64,000 bases of DNA from Candidatus Accumulibacter appositus (GCA_000585055.1 JEMX01000012.1:64075-128074), one strand, 5' to 3'. Counted from the stretch's first letter, positions 40,875 through 50,749 are shown. Numbers and translations are program-made. Notes: generated by a model not told the origin, from the letters alone.

Positions 40875-41465
40875 TCAGGCGATCGCGCAGGCTTCCTCGA
40901 AACTCAGGCGTGGACCACGTGGGTGCAGCGCCGCGCCATCGCCGACGCCAAGATTACAGAGAAAATTAGCCTGGTAACGCCCGTCCGGGAAAAACTCGGC
41001 GTTGAGCTTTTCGGCATCGAAACCGGACATCGGCCCGCAATCCAGGCCGAGAGCACGCGCAGCAAGAATCAGGTAGGCGCCTTGCAGGGTGCCGTTGCGT
41101 GCCGCGGTGCTGGCTGCCAGTTCCGCGTTGCCGGCAAACATCGGCTGCGCGTCGTAGGCCGGAAACATCGTCGGCAGATGTTCGTAGAAGCGCGTGTCGG
41201 TGGCGATGATGACGGTGGCCGGGGCAGCCAGGGTCTTGTCGAGGTTGCCAGGCGACAACGCCGGCGCCAGCCGTGCCTTGCCCTCGGCGGAGGTCACGAA
41301 CACCAGTCGTGCGGGCTGGCAGTTCATCGATGTTGGACCCCATTTCATCAGGCTGTACAGGTGGCGCAGCGTCGCCTCGGGAAGCGGCTCGGGGACGAAG
41401 GCGTTGTGGGTGCGCGCTTCACAGAATAATTGGGCAAGCGCTTCGCTGTTCAGGCTTTTGGTCAT
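40875..41465 (-). CDS. rutE: Nitroreductase-family protein, RutE/malonic semialdehyde reductase type
   Basis: 196 aa. The segment [25 protein letters not shown] and [11 protein letters not shown] is characteristic of the RutE group of FMN-dependent reductases, as are [20 protein letters not shown] and the C-terminal Gly-rich loop. RutE reduces 3-hydroxypropanoate-type semialdehyde in uracil breakdown, but no other rut gene is nearby, so a general quinone/nitro or acrylate reductase is possible. Confidence 0.82.
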   Translation of the reverse strand: MTKSLNSEALAQLFCEARTHNAFVPEPLPEATLRHLYSLMKWGPTSMNCQPARLVFVTSAEGKARLAPALSPGNLDKTLAAPATVIIATDTRFYEHLPTMFPAYDAQPMFAGNAELAASTAARNGTLQGAYLILAARALGLDCGPMSGFDAEKLNAEFFPDGRYQANFLCNLGVGDGAALHPRGPRLSFEEACAIA

Positions 41466-41587
41466 CTTCTCTCCTCCAGAGCTTCGGGCGGTCGCCGACG
41501 AGTCGGCTGCGAGCTGTCGCTACTTGCAGCAGCGCTGCTTCCTTTCCGCCCTCTTCGTCTTCTTAGTCTTCTTAGTCTTTTTCGTCT

Positions 41588-41833
41588 TTACAGTTTCTTG
41601 TGGCTTCCGTCGCACAGCGGCTTGTTGGCGCTGTGCTTGCAGCCACAGAAGTAGAGCTTGGCGGCCGCCTCCGCCTTGTATTCCTGCGGCAAGAAGGGGC
41701 CACCTTTGTGGCTACCGTCGCAGAAAGGCTGCTGCTTGCTGTTGCCGCAGGCGCACCACCAGTAGGTCTTGCCGGCTTCGACGTCGACCGCGTAAGGCGC
41801 CTGTTGGGCAACGGTGGGTTTGTTCTCACTCAT
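41588..41833 (-). CDS. CDGSH iron-sulfur domain protein (two motifs)
   Basis: 81 aa from the ATG giving MSENKPTVAQQAPYAV; an upstream ATG 11 codons earlier is less likely. Two CDGSH motifs (CACGNSKQQPFCDGSH and CGCKHSANKPLCDGSH) each bind a 2Fe-2S cluster by three Cys and one His. It is probably cytoplasmic. Its role is redox or Fe-S transfer. Confidence 0.93.
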   Translation of the reverse strand: MSENKPTVAQQAPYAVDVEAGKTYWWCACGNSKQQPFCDGSHKGGPFLPQEYKAEAAAKLYFCGCKHSANKPLCDGSHKKL

Positions 41834-41912
41834 GGCAGTCTCCAGCTTCTTGTTGTCGCTCGCCAATACGGCGAACCAAAACGGGACCCGCAGGCCCCAT
41901 GCAACTGCCAGT

Positions 41913-42500
41913 CTACTGCTTCACGGCCTCGACGGCGATGCTCAGCGTCACCTCGTCGCTCACGTAGGGTGCGTTCTTGCCGGCGTTGAAGTCGGATCGC
42001 TTGATCTTGGCCACCGCGTTGGCACCGATGGCGTCCTTCTTGAGCAGCGGGTGCGGCATGGCGTGAAAGGAGGTGACGGTCAGGGTGACCGGCTTGCTCA
42101 CCCCCTTGACGGTCAGCAGCCCTTCGACCGCCACCGGCTTGTCGCCTTCGAACTTGACGGCCGTCGACTTGTAGCTAATGGTCGGATACTTTGCGGTATC
42201 GAAATAGTCTTCGCCCTGGATATGCTCGTTGAACAAGGGGTAACCGGTATCCACCGACTTGGCGTCGATGGTGATGACCACGGAGCCGGTCTTGGCCGCA
42301 CGATCGACAACGATGGTCCCGGAGGTCTTGTTGAAGCGCTGGATCTGGTTGGAGTAGCCAAAATGGCTGTACTCGAAACGCGGATAGGTGTGGCTCGGGT
42401 CGACGACAAATGTTTCCGGCGCAGCGAATACCGGTGCCGAGAAAAGACCGGCGAGGGCGAAAAGGCCAAAAAGCTTGACCGAGGTGGCTTGCTTGTTCAT
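41913..42500 (-). CDS. yceI: YceI family periplasmic protein (1)
   Basis: 195 aa with a signal peptide (KLFGLFALAGLFSAPVFAA). ETFVVDPSHTYPRFEYSHFGYSN and the later FEGDKPVAVEGLLTVKGV are typical of YceI, a lipocalin-like beta barrel that binds isoprenoid-type lipids. It follows a second YceI gene and a cytochrome b561 gene on the same strand, as in yceJ-yceI of E. coli. Confidence 0.92.
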   Translation of the reverse strand: MNKQATSVKLFGLFALAGLFSAPVFAAPETFVVDPSHTYPRFEYSHFGYSNQIQRFNKTSGTIVVDRAAKTGSVVITIDAKSVDTGYPLFNEHIQGEDYFDTAKYPTISYKSTAVKFEGDKPVAVEGLLTVKGVSKPVTLTVTSFHAMPHPLLKKDAIGANAVAKIKRSDFNAGKNAPYVSDEVTLSIAVEAVKQ

Positions 42501-42568
42501 GCGAACTCTCCTTGAGGTGGATTGGATGGTGATTCTGCCGGCGATTCCGGACTTCCTGCCTGCAAAGC

Positions 42569-43138
42569 CTACTTGCCGGCCGCTGCGGGTGCAGCGACGA
42601 TATGAAACTTGATCTGCACTTCGTTGGCGACGGCGCTGACGTCGGACCAGATGCCATCGCCAACGCCGAAGTCGAGGCGCTTGAGGACGAAAGCGCCAGC
42701 AAAGACACCATTGCCACCCTCCTGGCGGAAGCTGAGAGGCGCGCTGACATCCTGCGTCTTGCCCTTGATGGTCAGCTTGCCGACGAGTTCGAACTTGTCG
42801 CCGCCGAGTGGGCGAATCGCCGTGGAGAGGAACGTGGCGGTGGGAAACTGCTTGACGTTGAACCAGGGCTTGCCGACCACCTCGCCGTCGGCGTCCGCTG
42901 AGCCGGCATCGATACTGGCCAGATCGAGTTCGAGTCTGGCGGTCGCCGCCGCCGGTTTGGCCGGGTCGAAGGCCAGCGTAGCGGAGAACTTCTTGAAGTG
43001 GCCATCGACGGCTACGCCCATTTGTTTGGAAACAAACTGCAGCGTGCTCTTGTCGGCCTGGAACTGCGTAAACTCAACCGCATGCGCCGCGCCACTGGCA
43101 ACGAGCAGCGTGGTCAGAATAAGGCGAAGGATGTTCAT
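42569..43138 (-). CDS. yceI: YceI family periplasmic protein (2)
   Basis: 189 aa with a signal peptide (LILTTLLVASGAAHA). The YceI motifs FTQFQADKSTLQFVSKQMGV and FELVGKLTIKGKTQDVSAPL are present. It lies between the cytochrome b561 gene and the first YceI gene with gaps of 68 nt downstream and 45 nt upstream, which suggests one operon. It differs clearly from its neighbour in sequence, so it is not a recent duplicate. Confidence 0.9.
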   Translation of the reverse strand: MNILRLILTTLLVASGAAHAVEFTQFQADKSTLQFVSKQMGVAVDGHFKKFSATLAFDPAKPAAATARLELDLASIDAGSADADGEVVGKPWFNVKQFPTATFLSTAIRPLGGDKFELVGKLTIKGKTQDVSAPLSFRQEGGNGVFAGAFVLKRLDFGVGDGIWSDVSAVANEVQIKFHIVAAPAAAGK

Positions 43139-43183
43139 TTTTGCTCCATGGGTACGGCGAACGGGGGAACGGATGCCTGCGGA

Positions 43184-43792
43184 TCAGCGGCTTGGCGTCT
43201 GGGATTGCGTACGCGTTGGCGTGCGAGTCTGGCTACTTTCCCGCCTGCGCTTGCCGAAAGGCAGCATGCGCGACAGGACATCGTCGCGGTCGACCAGATG
43301 ATGCTTCAGAGCGGCGCCGACATGCGCGACGACCAGTGCCGCCAGGCTGAGGTTGAGGACCTTGTGCACGGTCTGCAGCAGTTCGCCAAGTTCCTTGTCC
43401 TTGCCGAGCAGATCGGGCAGCGGCAGCACGCCGAAGTAGACCGTCTGGAAGCCCTTGGCGGAACTCATCAGCCAGCCGCTAAGCGGGATAGCGACCATCA
43501 ACACGTAGAGCAAATGGTGCATGCCGTGCGACGCGGCCTTCTGCCAGCTTGGCATCGCTGCCGGCAAGGCCGGCGGCGGGTGGCCGAACCGCCACAGCAG
43601 GCGTAGCAGGACCAGCATGAAAGCCGTCACCCCCGCCCATTTGTGCCAAGAGTAGAGCTTCAGCTTGTCCGGTGACAGCGGCAGTTCGTGCATGTAGATG
43701 CCGAGGCTGAACAAGCCGATCAGCAGGAAAGCCATCAGCCAGTGCAGGGCGATGGCAGGAGGTGAGTAGCGCGGGTTGGTCATTGTCTTCAT
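43184..43792 (-). CDS. Cytochrome b561
   Basis: 202 aa from ATG 43792, with GGAA 6 nt upstream. Four membrane helices, with heme-ligand-type histidines in ALHWLMAF, WHKWAGVTA, GMHHLLYVLM and the last helix (VVAHVGAALKHHL). The C-terminus is basic. It moves electrons across or along the inner membrane. Its position before two YceI genes suggests a link with a quinone or isoprenoid partner. Confidence 0.9.
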   Translation of the reverse strand: MKTMTNPRYSPPAIALHWLMAFLLIGLFSLGIYMHELPLSPDKLKLYSWHKWAGVTAFMLVLLRLLWRFGHPPPALPAAMPSWQKAASHGMHHLLYVLMVAIPLSGWLMSSAKGFQTVYFGVLPLPDLLGKDKELGELLQTVHKVLNLSLAALVVAHVGAALKHHLVDRDDVLSRMLPFGKRRRESSQTRTPTRTQSQTPSR

Positions 43793-43877
43793 GTTCGTTC
43801 CGGTGATGTCCTGTTGGCAGCTCTTGCGGAGCCAGAGGCGAGAACCGAGGACAGACCTTGTCCCGTGATCCCGCCTG

Positions 43878-44003
43878 ACGGTCATGACCAATGTATACAC
43901 CCCAAATCATGAAAGTCATGACCGTCGCCCTCTTCCCCTGGCCCTTCGCCCGCAGACGGGAGAAGGGCGTTTCGTGAGTCGCATGTGCGACTTTCACGGT
44001 AAT
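43878..44003 (+). repeat. Dispersed palindromic repeat, copy 4
   Basis: ACGGTCATGACC, then CAAATCATGAAAGTCATGACCGT, a CTTCGCCCGCAGACGGGAGAAGGGC hairpin and GTGAGTCGCATGTGCGACTTTCA. It lies between the cytochrome and qorB genes on the intergenic side, close to the qorB 3' end. Confidence 0.85.
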
Positions 44004-44020
44004 GAAAGCGATCCCCGACT

Positions 44021-44797
44021 TCAACGCGTGCCGAAGAGTTCCTGCGCCAGGCAGGCGAGCGGACGCGCCAGCCAGCCGCTCACGCCGGTCGCAGCCAGCG
44101 CTGCGGCGTAAGCGTCTTCGCTGACCGGCTGGTAGCGGATCGGTCGGCCGCTCGCGTAAGCGACGGCTGCCGCCACTTCGTGGTAGTCGTGCGTCGCCTC
44201 ACCGCTCAGCTCATTGACGTTTCTCGCCAGCGCCGGCGCCAATGCCGCAGCTGCCGTGGCCTCGGCCAGTTCAGCGCGACTGACGAAGCTGACACGGCCA
44301 GCCCCGGCGGGCAACTGGAAGACCCCGCTTTTCAGCGCGCTGGCCAGGGTCATCGGCAGCAAGTCCGCGTCGAGCGGGTTGCGCAGGGCGGTGAACTTGC
44401 GGCCGCTGGCCGCCAGATCGGCCTCCGTCGTGCGATGCGCGGCGGCAAAGTCGGCGGGCGAGTCGACGGTGACATCGATCAAGCTGGTATAGAGGATGTG
44501 CTGCACACCGACCGATTTGGCGGCGCTGATCGCTCGCTGGTGCTGCGCACTGCGCAGGCCTTTCGGGCCGTCGGTGGACACCAGAATCAGCTTGTCGACA
44601 CCAACGAAAGCACTGGCAAGCGCATCCGGCTGGTCAAAATCACCTTCACGAACGCTGACCCCCCGCTCGGCGAGCTGTCCGGCCCCGGCCGGATCGCGCA
44701 CGCTGGCGGCCATGCCCGCTGCCCCTCCCCCGCGTACGATGAGTCGATCAACGATGCGCCGGCCGAGATGGCCGCTGGCGCCGGTGACGAGGATCAT
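44021..44797 (-). CDS. qorB: NAD(P)H-binding quinone oxidoreductase-like protein (QorB/NmrA type)
   Basis: 258 aa. The Rossmann motif TGASGHLGRRIVDRL is at the N-terminus and DKLILVSTDGPKGLRSAQHQ plus RNPLDADLLPMTLASAL match QorB/YtfG. It reduces quinones with NAD(P)H. It is divergent from a LysR gene across a 131-nt region, which suggests that LysR regulates it. Confidence 0.85.
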   Translation of the reverse strand: MILVTGASGHLGRRIVDRLIVRGGGAAGMAASVRDPAGAGQLAERGVSVREGDFDQPDALASAFVGVDKLILVSTDGPKGLRSAQHQRAISAAKSVGVQHILYTSLIDVTVDSPADFAAAHRTTEADLAASGRKFTALRNPLDADLLPMTLASALKSGVFQLPAGAGRVSFVSRAELAEATAAAALAPALARNVNELSGEATHDYHEVAAAVAYASGRPIRYQPVSEDAYAAALAATGVSGWLARPLACLAQELFGTR

Positions 44798-44928
44798 GCT
44801 GGCTTCCTTTTGTGGCTGCCAAGAGTGCTTCCTGACGATGGCTGAACTTTAGCCCAGCGATTCGACCTGAAATAGCGGACAATCTGCAATTGCTTGTTGC
44901 GTTCCTGGCAACAAAAGGAGAACGAACG

Positions 44929-45882
44929 ATGGATCGCCTCGACAACATGCGGGTCTTCATGCGCGTCGCCGAACTCGGCAGCTTCGCCGCCGTCGCTCGG
45001 CAGGCGGACGTCGCGCGCTCGGTGATCACCCGCCAGGTCGCCGCGCTCGAAGCGCATCTCGGCGTCAAGCTGATCGCCCGCAGCACCCGCAGTTTGCGTC
45101 TGACCACGGCCGGCGCCGACTACCTCGAACGCTGCCGGGAGATCCTCAAGCTGGTTGAAGCTGCTGAAACCGACCTCGCCGGCGAGCGTCAGGAACCACG
45201 CGGCCTGATTCGCCTCAGCGTGCCGCTCAGTTTCGGCCTGCGCCATCTGGTGCCGCTGCTGATCGACTTCAACCTCACCTACCCCGGCCTGAGCGTCGAG
45301 ATCGACTTCACCGATCGCCAGATCAATCTGGTCGAGGAAGGATTCGATTTGGTGATTCGTATCAGTACCCACCTTCCTCCGCTCGACGTCGTCCGGCGCA
45401 TCGGCAGCAGCCACCTGCTGGTCACTGCCGCGCCGGAATACCTGCGTCGCCACGGCGAGCCGAGCCACCCACGCGAACTCGCCGAGCGCGAGTGTCTGAT
45501 CTACGTTCCGATGCACCAGGACGGTTGGTCGTTTCTGGTCGACGGGGTAATGCAGAGCTTCCCGGTGCGTGGCCGCATGCGCGCCAACAACGGCGACGCC
45601 CTGCTCGCAGCGACGATTCGCGGACTGGGCATTTCAGTGCAGCCGAGCTTCATTGCCGCCGCGGCCATCGAGGCGGGATCGGTACGTACGCTCCTGGACG
45701 ATTTTCCGATGCCCGAACTCGGCATCTACACGCTCCTCCCCGACAATCGCTACGTCCCGCAGCGGGTGCGGATACTGATCGATTACCTCGCTGCGCGCAT
45801 TGGTGAGCAACCGTACTGGGAAGCCGCCAGCCCTCAAAGAGGCGCGCCGGCCGTCCCAGCCCGCCGCCAGTCCCCGCGCTGA
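44929..45882 (+). CDS. LysR-type transcriptional regulator, divergent from qorB
   Basis: 317 aa from ATG 44929 with AAAGGAG upstream. The helix-turn-helix is MRVFMRVAELGSFAAVARQA followed by RSVITRQVAALEAHLG. The effector domain is AaeR/CrgA-like. Divergence from qorB suggests local control of a quinone- or drug-responsive gene. The C-terminus ends in a Pro-rich tail. Confidence 0.9.
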   Translation: MDRLDNMRVFMRVAELGSFAAVARQADVARSVITRQVAALEAHLGVKLIARSTRSLRLTTAGADYLERCREILKLVEAAETDLAGERQEPRGLIRLSVPLSFGLRHLVPLLIDFNLTYPGLSVEIDFTDRQINLVEEGFDLVIRISTHLPPLDVVRRIGSSHLLVTAAPEYLRRHGEPSHPRELAERECLIYVPMHQDGWSFLVDGVMQSFPVRGRMRANNGDALLAATIRGLGISVQPSFIAAAAIEAGSVRTLLDDFPMPELGIYTLLPDNRYVPQRVRILIDYLAARIGEQPYWEAASPQRGAPAVPARRQSPR

Positions 45883-45993
45883 AACGCGGTCGTTGCAGAT
45901 TGTGCATACGGTATGCGATTATCTGCTCGCGATCCGCTGCCACATCCGCAACGCAAGCAAGACAAGTTAAAACAATCCACTGGAGGAGGTTAA

Positions 45994-46776
45994 ATGATCA
46001 ACAAGCCCGTATGGGACGAATCGATCCTGAGCAGGGACGGCCAGTTTCCGACCGTCCTGGCAATTGGCGATTCGTGGTTCTGGTACCCGAAGAACAATCT
46101 TCTCAACCAGCTGCACAAGCGCCTGAACCGCAAGAAGCGCCACATCATCCTGGTGCGTGGCCATAACGGTGCTAAAGCCGTCGAGTACCAGTCGGGACCC
46201 ATTCGTGCGCAGATCGAACGCGACCTCGACCGCAAGAAAGGCTATGGGCGGACGATCAAGGCGGTGTTTCTGTCCGGCGGCGGCAACGACTTCGCGGGCC
46301 GGGACGATCTCGGGAAACTGCTGCTGGAGGACTGTTCCGATGCCACCTCAGCCTTTGCCTGCCTGCGCAGCGGCCAACCAAAGCGGCTTTTCAGCACCGT
46401 CATCGACGCCCTGCTGAGTGTCGCCGCCCTGGTCGAGGAAAAAATCCCCGGTACGCCGGTCTTCGTGCACAGCTACGACTATCCTCCGCCAAACGGCAAG
46501 GGCTTCCTCGGTCTCGGGCAGTGGTTGCAGTTTCCGATGGATGAAGCCAAGGTAGACCGCAACCTGCAACAGGAAGTGGTGAAACTGCTGATCGACGAAT
46601 TCTGGCTATGCCTCGAAGAGGCGCAGGCAAAGGCACCGACGCTGCAACCCGTAGACGGGCGCCATACCCTGAAGCCGGAAGATGATTGGGCCAACGAACT
46701 GCATCCGACCGTACGCGGCTTCAATCGCCTCGCGAAATGCTGGCGGCCGGCGCTGGAACGTACGGGAATCGCCTGA
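45994..46776 (+). CDS. SGNH/GDSL-type hydrolase, cytoplasmic-looking
   Basis: 260 aa with a strong ribosome binding site (GGAGGAGG). Block I LAIGDSWFWYP, block III SGGGNDFAG and block V NELHPTVRGF give Ser, Gly/Asn and the Asp/His-like residues of an SGNH hydrolase. No signal peptide is seen. Substrate unknown. It is convergent with an MFS gene. Confidence 0.85.
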   Translation: MINKPVWDESILSRDGQFPTVLAIGDSWFWYPKNNLLNQLHKRLNRKKRHIILVRGHNGAKAVEYQSGPIRAQIERDLDRKKGYGRTIKAVFLSGGGNDFAGRDDLGKLLLEDCSDATSAFACLRSGQPKRLFSTVIDALLSVAALVEEKIPGTPVFVHSYDYPPPNGKGFLGLGQWLQFPMDEAKVDRNLQQEVVKLLIDEFWLCLEEAQAKAPTLQPVDGRHTLKPEDDWANELHPTVRGFNRLAKCWRPALERTGIA

Positions 46777-46888
46777 GCAATCTGCCTGCCAGCACAGCCA
46801 CCCGCACCCGTTTTGAGCCGTTCTGACTCGATCGGCTTGACTGCCCCCCTGCTTTGAACACCGTCGTGGCGCGCAAGCTGGCGCGGCG

Positions 46889-46909
46889 CCGGGTTGATCA
46901 TCAACCCGG
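46889..46909. terminator. Candidate bidirectional stem between convergent genes
   Basis: CCGGGTTGAT and ATCAACCCGG flank a single C, a near-perfect palindrome between the convergent SGNH and MFS genes. There is no T tract, so the termination role is only suggested. Confidence 0.4.
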
Positions 46910-46923
46910 CCGCCGACGGCCCC

Positions 46924-48153
46924 TCAGGCGGCCGCCTGCCGGGTAGCGCCGCCGACGCGCAGCGCGGACAGGATCGACAATCCCCACAGCGTCGCGATGC
47001 CGATCAGTACGGCGGCAAAACGCCCGCCGTCCATCAGCCCACCGAAAACCAGAGGCGCCAGGGCCAGGCCGGTATCGAGCCCCGAGTAAACAAAGCCGTA
47101 AACACGCCCGTAGGCTGCCTGCCCGAAGCGCGAAGTCGCCGCCCGGCGTACCAGCAGGTCGCGCGACGGACCGGCGATTCCTGTGCAATAGCCGATGCCG
47201 ACCATCAGCGGCAACACGCTCCATTGCGGCAGCGGCAGAAGCGCCAACGCGACCGCTAGCAAGCCCCCGGCGCCGAGCGCGGCGGCGATCAAACGTTCCT
47301 GCTCGCCTTTCTGCGCCAGAAAACCGCCAGTCAGAATACCACCGGCGCCACCAAGCAGATACGCTGAAAGCGCCGTCGCGCCGGCAGCCAACGACAGGCC
47401 GTGCAGGTTTTGCAGGATCGGTATCGCGAAGTTCTGGATGCCGCCAAAGGCGGTGGTGATCAGCAGGAAGAACAAGAAGCACATCCATACCGGCGGCGAA
47501 CGCAGAAAGCCAAAGGCCGAGATCGCCGGCCCGCCAGCCGGGTCACTAAGGAGAGATGCCGGCGGGTCGGTCAGCGTCCGCCGCCGCCAGAAGACCAGCA
47601 GCAGCGCCAGCGCGGCTATCCCGGCTGCTGCCAGCGCAGCGACCCGCCAACCGGCAGTCGCCGCAACCCCGGTCATGAACACCGGCGCCAGCGCCCAGCC
47701 CAAATTGCCCGAGAGGCCATGAATCGAAAAGGCGTGCCCGAGGCGGTGCTGGGAAACATGGCGGTTGAGCACCGTGAAGTCAGCCGGGTGGAAGACACTG
47801 TTGCCGAGTCCGGCCAGCGCGGCAACCAGCGTCAGCCCAAGATAGCCGTCCACCACCGAGAGCAGCAGCGCAGCCAGCAGAAAGCACATGATGCCGCCAG
47901 CGAGCACCTTGGCGGCGCCAAAACGATCGACCAGAAAACCCGCCAGGGCCTGGCCAACCGCCGAAACCACGAAGAAGATGGTCATCGTCGCGCCAATGCC
48001 GGTGAAGCTCAGCCCAAAGTCGTGCATCAACCACGGAAACAAGGGCGGCAGCAGCAAATGGAAGAAATGCGAAACGCCATGGACGAAACCGATCAGGGAT
48101 ATCACTTGCAGATCGTGGCTCTTTTCAGGCAGGGACTCGACGGCGGTGGTCAT
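46924..48153 (-). CDS. MFS transporter (Fsr-like)
   Basis: 409 aa from ATG 48153 (MTTAVESLPEKSHDLQVISL); the frame is open further upstream without support. About twelve membrane helices. HGVSHFFHLLLPPLFPWLMHDFGLS at the N-terminus and FHPADFTVLNRHVSQHRLG between helices are typical of the fosmidomycin-resistance-like MFS branch. The substrate is unknown. Confidence 0.88.
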   Translation of the reverse strand: MTTAVESLPEKSHDLQVISLIGFVHGVSHFFHLLLPPLFPWLMHDFGLSFTGIGATMTIFFVVSAVGQALAGFLVDRFGAAKVLAGGIMCFLLAALLLSVVDGYLGLTLVAALAGLGNSVFHPADFTVLNRHVSQHRLGHAFSIHGLSGNLGWALAPVFMTGVAATAGWRVAALAAAGIAALALLLVFWRRRTLTDPPASLLSDPAGGPAISAFGFLRSPPVWMCFLFFLLITTAFGGIQNFAIPILQNLHGLSLAAGATALSAYLLGGAGGILTGGFLAQKGEQERLIAAALGAGGLLAVALALLPLPQWSVLPLMVGIGYCTGIAGPSRDLLVRRAATSRFGQAAYGRVYGFVYSGLDTGLALAPLVFGGLMDGGRFAAVLIGIATLWGLSILSALRVGGATRQAAA

Positions 48154-48433
48154 GGCAAAGCTCCGGTGCAGGAAGTCGAAGTCTAGCCGCTTCTCGCCGG
48201 CGCCGCGCACGAAAACCGCCCAGGACGATCGCCGGTAGACGTTCGTAGCATCAAGTTCGATACTACGCCCTTGTTCTGAAGGAATGACCTGTGGAAAGCC
48301 TGCTCGCCTGTCTGCTGTCTTCTGCCGCACGCTTGGCCGAAAGCGAGCCGCTCCGGCCGCGTCCCGCGACCATCGCCTTCCGTGGACGGGTCAGGGCGAC
48401 AGCTGAGCAGCACCTGGCCCGGAGTTGGATTCG

Positions 48434-50749
48434 ATGACTCTTCGGCGCTTTCTTTTCGCACTTTGCATCCTGCTGCTTGCACCGCTCGCCGACGCGCAAC
48501 TCACCCTGCCCAAACAGCTCTTCGGAGCATCCAAGGAAGCAAGCAAGTCGCCTGAAGTGAGCACGACGGACGCCGTCGACCCGCGTGCCGAGGCGGAGAC
48601 GCTGCTCGCCGAAGCACGCCGTCGACAAGAGGAGCAACGCCTGAAGGAGCGAGCAGCAACCGAGAAAGGATCGCCGGCCAGCGAGCGCCAGCGCCTGCTC
48701 GACCGACTGGTACTGCTCTACGGCGAACGCGTGAAGCTGCTCGACGAACTGGCAACGCTGAAGAACTTGCCGCCCGAGACACCCAACCAACGGAGCGTAA
48801 TGGCGGCTCTTTCCGGTCCACCTCCTTACTCCGCCTTGCGCGTCGATGCGCTGCGTGATGAATTCGATACCTTGAGCGAACATCTGAAAAGCCTCGGCGC
48901 GGCTGGACGTGCGCTCGAAGAACAACAGGCCGTGCTGATCGAAGTGCGGAAGCGAGCGGGCAAAGCCGTTCGCCTGGCCGAGGATCGGCTGGCGATGGCA
49001 GACAGCCGGGAACGAATCGACAAGGATCGCGAGAGCCTAGAACTCGCCTCGCTGAGCCAGCAACAGGCCGACGCAGACTTGAGTACGGTCACCGTCGGAC
49101 GGAATCTCATCCAGATGAAACTGGAGAAACTGCAACCGCTGCGCGAAAAAATGCAGCGCCTGCTATCCCGCGTGCTACCCGAACAGCGACTCAGCAAGGA
49201 GGACTTCGAGCAGCAGCAGGCGACATTGCGTCTCAAGCAGGCCAGGGTGAGCGCCGAAATCGACCAGATGGTTGCCGAGAACAGCAAACACGCGACCGAG
49301 CGCGAGCGCTTGGCGAAACTGCTGACCGGCGCCGATCCAAATGGCCCCATAGCGCATCGCATGCAGGTTCTTGACGTGCAGATGGAGACCGACCGCCTGA
49401 CGCTGATGACGCTGACCTGGCTGGACGGCCTGCTTCAGACGGCCAGCAGCGCGTGGGAACAGCGTTTCGTTGGTTTCAGCTCCGACGATCCCGCTACCCG
49501 CCAGACGGTCCTGTCGGCGCTGCAGCGGACCAGCGACGAACTCGTCAGCCGCCAGGACCTGTTCCGTGAAATGCAGGACGGGGCACGCACCGCGGTCATC
49601 CAGCAAGCGCTACGGCTTGAAAACACTTCACTAAGCTCCAGTGAAAAGTCACAGGAGGCGGCGATTCTTAAGGCCCTGGAGAAGCGCGTGCAGGACTATC
49701 AGCGGCTGGAGGTTGCAGGCAGGCAATTGCATCGTCAGATCAACCGCTGGCTCAAGGATTTCGGTTTCAGCGGCGAAGCCGGTGACACCGGCAACTGGAA
49801 GCTCGGCGCGCTACAGGTAACGAATACCCTCAAGCAGATCTGGGATTTCGAGATGTTTGCGGTAGAAGATTCGACCTTCGTCGATGGCAAGACGGTAACC
49901 GTGGCCTACGGAGTAACCGTTGGCAAGAGCATCGGCGCGATCGTTCTGTATATTGTCGGCTACTGGCTGTTCTCACTGCTCTCGGCGCGCTTGCAGAGGC
50001 TGATGGTGAGCCGCTTTCACGTCGACGAGCAACTGGCAAGCGTCATTCGTCGCTGGTCGATGATCGCGCTGGCCCTGGTGCTGGTGATCTTCATCCTCAA
50101 TCTGGCGCGCATCCCGCTCACCGTATTCGCGTTCATGGGCGGTGCGCTGGCAATCGGCATCGGCTTCGGCACCCAGACGATCATCAAGAACGTCATCAGC
50201 GGCATCATCATCCTCTTCGAGCGCAAGGTTCGCGTCGGCGATATCGTCGCCGTACAAGGGATGACTGGCTACGTCACGCAGGTCGACCTGCGCGCGTCGA
50301 CGCTGCGCGGCTTTGACGGTCTCGAAGCGCTGGTGCCCAACTCCAGCCTGCTGGAAAACCAGGTCATCAACTGGACCTACTCCAGTGCCCATGTCCGCCG
50401 CGAAATCAGGGTCGGCATTGCCTACGGGTCGCCGGTGCATGGCGCGGCCGACATCATCTCCGGCTGCGCCGACGACCACGGACAGGTCTTGAGGGACCCA
50501 AAGCCGGAAGTTTTTTTCGAGGACTTCGGCGACAATGCGCTGCTGCTGGTACTGGTCTTCTGGGTCGAGCTCGGACCGAATCTGATGGGACGCCGGGTGG
50601 ACAGCGACCTCCGCTATGCGATGGAGAAGCGGCTTGGCACGGCCGGGATCAGCATCGCCTTCCCACAACGTGACGTGCACCTCGACGTGTCGCAACCTCT
50701 GCCGGTGCGCGTCACACGAGAGCCAGTCGCCAGGCCTGACCCAGGCTGA
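48434..50749 (+). CDS. Mechanosensitive ion channel (MscS/MscK-type) with long coiled-coil N-terminus
   Basis: 771 aa from ATG 48434 with GGAG upstream. A signal peptide (about 1-22, ending ADA) leads to about 450 residues of charged, heptad-like helix (RQRLLDRLVLLYGERVKLLDEL). Then come three or four membrane helices and the MscS core: FAFMGGALAIGIGFGTQTI pore helix, then GMTGYVTQVDLRASTLRGFDG. It should release solutes on hypo-osmotic shock. It lacks the multiple N-terminal TM helices of MscK. Confidence 0.88.
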   Translation: MTLRRFLFALCILLLAPLADAQLTLPKQLFGASKEASKSPEVSTTDAVDPRAEAETLLAEARRRQEEQRLKERAATEKGSPASERQRLLDRLVLLYGERVKLLDELATLKNLPPETPNQRSVMAALSGPPPYSALRVDALRDEFDTLSEHLKSLGAAGRALEEQQAVLIEVRKRAGKAVRLAEDRLAMADSRERIDKDRESLELASLSQQQADADLSTVTVGRNLIQMKLEKLQPLREKMQRLLSRVLPEQRLSKEDFEQQQATLRLKQARVSAEIDQMVAENSKHATERERLAKLLTGADPNGPIAHRMQVLDVQMETDRLTLMTLTWLDGLLQTASSAWEQRFVGFSSDDPATRQTVLSALQRTSDELVSRQDLFREMQDGARTAVIQQALRLENTSLSSSEKSQEAAILKALEKRVQDYQRLEVAGRQLHRQINRWLKDFGFSGEAGDTGNWKLGALQVTNTLKQIWDFEMFAVEDSTFVDGKTVTVAYGVTVGKSIGAIVLYIVGYWLFSLLSARLQRLMVSRFHVDEQLASVIRRWSMIALALVLVIFILNLARIPLTVFAFMGGALAIGIGFGTQTIIKNVISGIIILFERKVRVGDIVAVQGMTGYVTQVDLRASTLRGFDGLEALVPNSSLLENQVINWTYSSAHVRREIRVGIAYGSPVHGAADIISGCADDHGQVLRDPKPEVFFEDFGDNALLLVLVFWVELGPNLMGRRVDSDLRYAMEKRLGTAGISIAFPQRDVHLDVSQPLPVRVTREPVARPDPG

